This document shows, piece by piece, positions 63,957-64,000 of a DNA stretch of 64,000 nt. The stretch is from positions 15,281,418 through 15,345,417 of the forward strand of contig OX381707.1 of the NCBI GenBank assembly GCA_947462335.1, in the 5' to 3' direction. The notes beneath the pieces are model-generated. The model was not told the DNA's origin, did not search any database, and worked only from the letters and a program-made list of their open reading frames with translations. Both the position numbers and the translations under genes were made by a program. Positions within the stretch are counted from its first letter, which is position 1. Every line of letters starts with the position of its first letter. Source of the stretch: Harmothoe impar (taxonomy: Eukaryota > Annelida > Polychaeta > Phyllodocida > Polynoidae).

Positions 63957-64000
63957 TAACAATAAGACGTGCACTGCTCACCCATCCTTAAGGGGTGTGT

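Overview
This window is eukaryotic, most likely from an invertebrate animal. The grounds are interstitial TTAGGG repeats, short exons with GT-AG splice signals and GC-rich third codon positions, CpG-containing minisatellites, a LINE with an APE endonuclease, a Penelope-like element (PLE), and many families of short inverted-repeat transposons (MITEs). An amphioxus-like or other invertebrate deuterostome would fit, but nothing here proves the species. There are no operons, and most of the sequence is noncoding and transposon-derived.

Layout. 1-5.9 kb: (GAT)n microsatellite and several MITEs. 6.05-10.3 kb: a decayed PLE reverse transcriptase, a Pro/Thr-rich ORF and a hammerhead-ribozyme-like motif, all enclosed by two ~300-bp inverted arms. 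11.5-13.2 kb: MITEs, a foldback element and a relic of a LINE C-terminus. 14.2-16.2 kb: an inverted-repeat region overlapping two coding-looking 3' exons, each followed by AATAAA. 18.9-19.3 kb: a triple DR1 motif and a 23-bp minisatellite. 20.2-21.8 kb: a 1.5-kb foldback element whose arms carry a dense set of promoter-type motifs around an internal ~152-bp repeat. 22.0-23.5 kb: a tRNA-like gene inside inverted repeats, a probable minus-strand exon, and a foldback element holding telomeric repeats.

24.66-37.11 kb is a head-to-tail duplication of a 6,226-bp unit. No difference between copies was seen, even in microsatellite lengths. The unit holds two minisatellites (33 bp and 29 bp), four MITEs and a tRNA-derived SINE-like sequence. 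It is either a very young duplication or an assembly artefact. 37.6-40.0 kb has no recognised feature. 40.0-53.6 kb is a patchwork of MITEs: families with TWA target-site duplications (Harbinger-like), TTAA (piggyBac-like), 6-bp AATTWT, and TA; it also holds a 389-bp tandem duplication. 53.88-54.04 kb holds the most convincing host exon (minus strand). 56.8-61.5 kb holds a 5'-truncated LINE fragment split by a 220-bp TA-flanked MITE and, on the minus strand, an intact 960-residue APE-RT LINE ORF. 61.5-64 kb is MITEs and unassigned sequence.

No complete host gene can be assembled. The LINE and PLE encode (or encoded) retrotransposition machinery. The MITEs encode nothing and would depend on transposases from elsewhere. 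The probable minus-strand exons at 54.0 and 23.1 kb could belong to one gene with very long introns, but nothing in the sequence links them.
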